Shown here: positions 4,627-5,378 of the stretch, one piece after another
How the letters are laid out: the number at the start of each line of letters is the position of its first letter
Numbering within the stretch: position 1 is the first letter of the stretch
DNA from: JAKACA01 sp050010115
GTDB lineage: Bacteria > Actinomycetota > Acidimicrobiia > Acidimicrobiales > Bog-793
Assembly: GCA_050010115.1 (NCBI GenBank)
Contig: JBEKLQ010000164.1
Span: forward strand, 1-5,378
Length of the DNA: 5,378 bases
Direction of reading: 5' to 3'
The notes under the pieces: model-generated
The model's database searches: none
What the model was told of the DNA's origin: nothing
The model's input: the letters and a program-made list of their open reading frames with translations, nothing else
Translations under genes and position numbers: made by a program

Positions 4627-5378
4627 CTACCGGCGACGGTTGGAGCGACGGGGAGACACGTAGCCGGCCCGCTCGGAGTCAGGGATGTACGCGCCGCCCG
4701 CCCGCCAGGGATCCCAGGCGGGCGGCTCGTGAGCGAGGTAGTCCGCCACCACGCTCTCGACGCGATGAGGAGCGATCTCTGTGCGGCCGTCCCCGCCGGG
4801 CCGGAGGCGGCCGACGATGGCACCGACGCCGTTGGCCTCCCACAGGACACCCGAAGGCTCTTCGGCTGAGAGCAGGAGAGCGAGCGGCCCGAGGTCCGGG
4901 CGCAACGGCACGCGGCGGCTGGCGAAGCGCACCCAACCCTCGTAACGAAGGTAGAGCTCGCACCACTCGCCGTCGAACGCCAGGATCCGGCTGGCGGTCG
5001 TGGCCGAGTGGACCGCCACGGCATGGATCGGGAGCCCGCCGGACGCACCGGCAGCCCGCTCCCGACCGGACAGGGCCGCGGCCGGCCCGAGGCGGGTGAC
5101 GACAGCCAGATCCAGGCGACAGTCGCGGTGCTCGACGATCTCCACGTCGCCGACCGCCAGAGCGGAACGGCCGATGGCCAGCTCCTCGGCCTCCGTTGCC
5201 CAATACCGCTCGAACCGGTCAGGGCGCTCGAGGAGCTCGGGTACGAGCGGGAGGACTGCCCCGTAACACGCCGACGTGCCCGCACCAGCGCCTGCTTCCG
5301 CCGCCGCCATCGGCATGACAGCGAAGCTGACCTGCGCCGCCACCTCGCTGCGCACGACGCCGAAATCCCCGCAGGAGG
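4627..5378 (-). CDS. Conserved hypothetical protein, DUF6687-like (5' end beyond the window)
   Basis: The minus-strand frame is open from the right edge to a TAG at 4629-4627, about 250 residues. A GTG at 5355-5353 could serve as a start, but I regard it as an internal Val. The frame continues upstream to the edge as SCGDFGVVRSE, which resembles the middle of actinobacterial DUF6687 proteins as I remember them, so the N-terminal region is probably missing. Other family-like blocks are LVPELLERPDRFERYW, VEIVEHRDCRLDLAVVT, IHAVAVHSATTASRILAFDG, LYLRYEGWVRFASRRVPLRP, LSAEEPSGVLWEANG and the C-terminal VADYLAHEPPAWDPW, ending in a basic SPRRSNRRR tail. There are no membrane helices and no known catalytic motif. 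The family has no assigned function. It is convergent with pspAB and so probably not part of the psp unit. The family name comes from memory and needs a profile search; the coding call itself is firm. Confidence 0.75.
   Translation of the reverse strand, partial: SCGDFGVVRSEVAAQVSFAVMPMAAAEAGAGAGTSACYGAVLPLVPELLERPDRFERYWATEAEELAIGRSALAVGDVEIVEHRDCRLDLAVVTRLGPAAALSGRERAAGASGGLPIHAVAVHSATTASRILAFDGEWCELYLRYEGWVRFASRRVPLRPDLGPLALLLSAEEPSGVLWEANGVGAIVGRLRPGGDGRTEIAPHRVESVVADYLAHEPPAWDPWRAGGAYIPDSERAGYVSPRRSNRRR

Noticed and set aside
3849..5285. 478-codon minus-strand open frame
   Set aside because: It runs antisense through pspAB and out of frame through the DUF6687-like gene. Its Ser/Arg-rich translation is typical of a shadow frame, and the two conserved genes explain the region.

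Overview
The window is high-GC chromosomal DNA from an actinomycete-type bacterium. The best taxonomic evidence is a mycothiol S-conjugate amidase (mycothiol is the actinobacterial low-molecular-weight thiol) next to an actinobacterial envelope-stress cluster, pspA-pspAA-htpX-pspAB. A lineage such as Acidimicrobiia is possible, but that is inference. I see no mobile element, phage gene, CRISPR array, rRNA or tRNA. Base and codon use look uniform, with G/C-rich third positions in all called genes.

Layout, left to right. (1) A minus-strand CDS runs off the left edge (codons readable from about 170 or 221 down to 1); its product is not recognised. (2) A minus-strand SCP2-type sterol/lipid-binding protein (352-738) has a perfect AGGAGG ribosome site and a 12-bp palindrome upstream. 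(3) A minus-strand mca (878-1747) has no ribosome site. A TANNNT box lies 7 bases before its ATG, which suggests a leaderless mRNA. (4) A 77-base divergent promoter region separates mca from a plus-strand operon. (5) The operon is pspA (1825-2727), pspAA (2724-3002), htpX (3008-3943) and pspAB (3972-4550). (6) A short convergent spacer (4551-4626) holds a hairpin. (7) A minus-strand gene runs off the right edge (4627-5378) and resembles the DUF6687 family. Its true start is outside the window.

How the genes fit together: PspA is a membrane-binding, ESCRT-III-like coiled-coil protein that protects the inner membrane. HtpX is a membrane zinc protease that removes damaged membrane proteins. PspAA and PspAB are small soluble PspA partners of unknown biochemical role that recur in this arrangement in actinobacteria. 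The four genes are tightly packed or overlapping, so they are probably one transcript producing an envelope-maintenance module. No PspF- or PspB/C-type regulator is visible here. The divergent mca detoxifies electrophiles and antibiotics conjugated to mycothiol, so the region has a loose stress-defence theme, but there is no direct evidence that mca is co-regulated with psp.

The most unusual detail is a 10-codon mini-ORF (3943-3975). It starts on the last base of the htpX stop (TGATG) and ends overlapping the GTG start of pspAB (GTGA). It fills the only real gap in the operon, directly before a gene that lacks a recognisable ribosome site.
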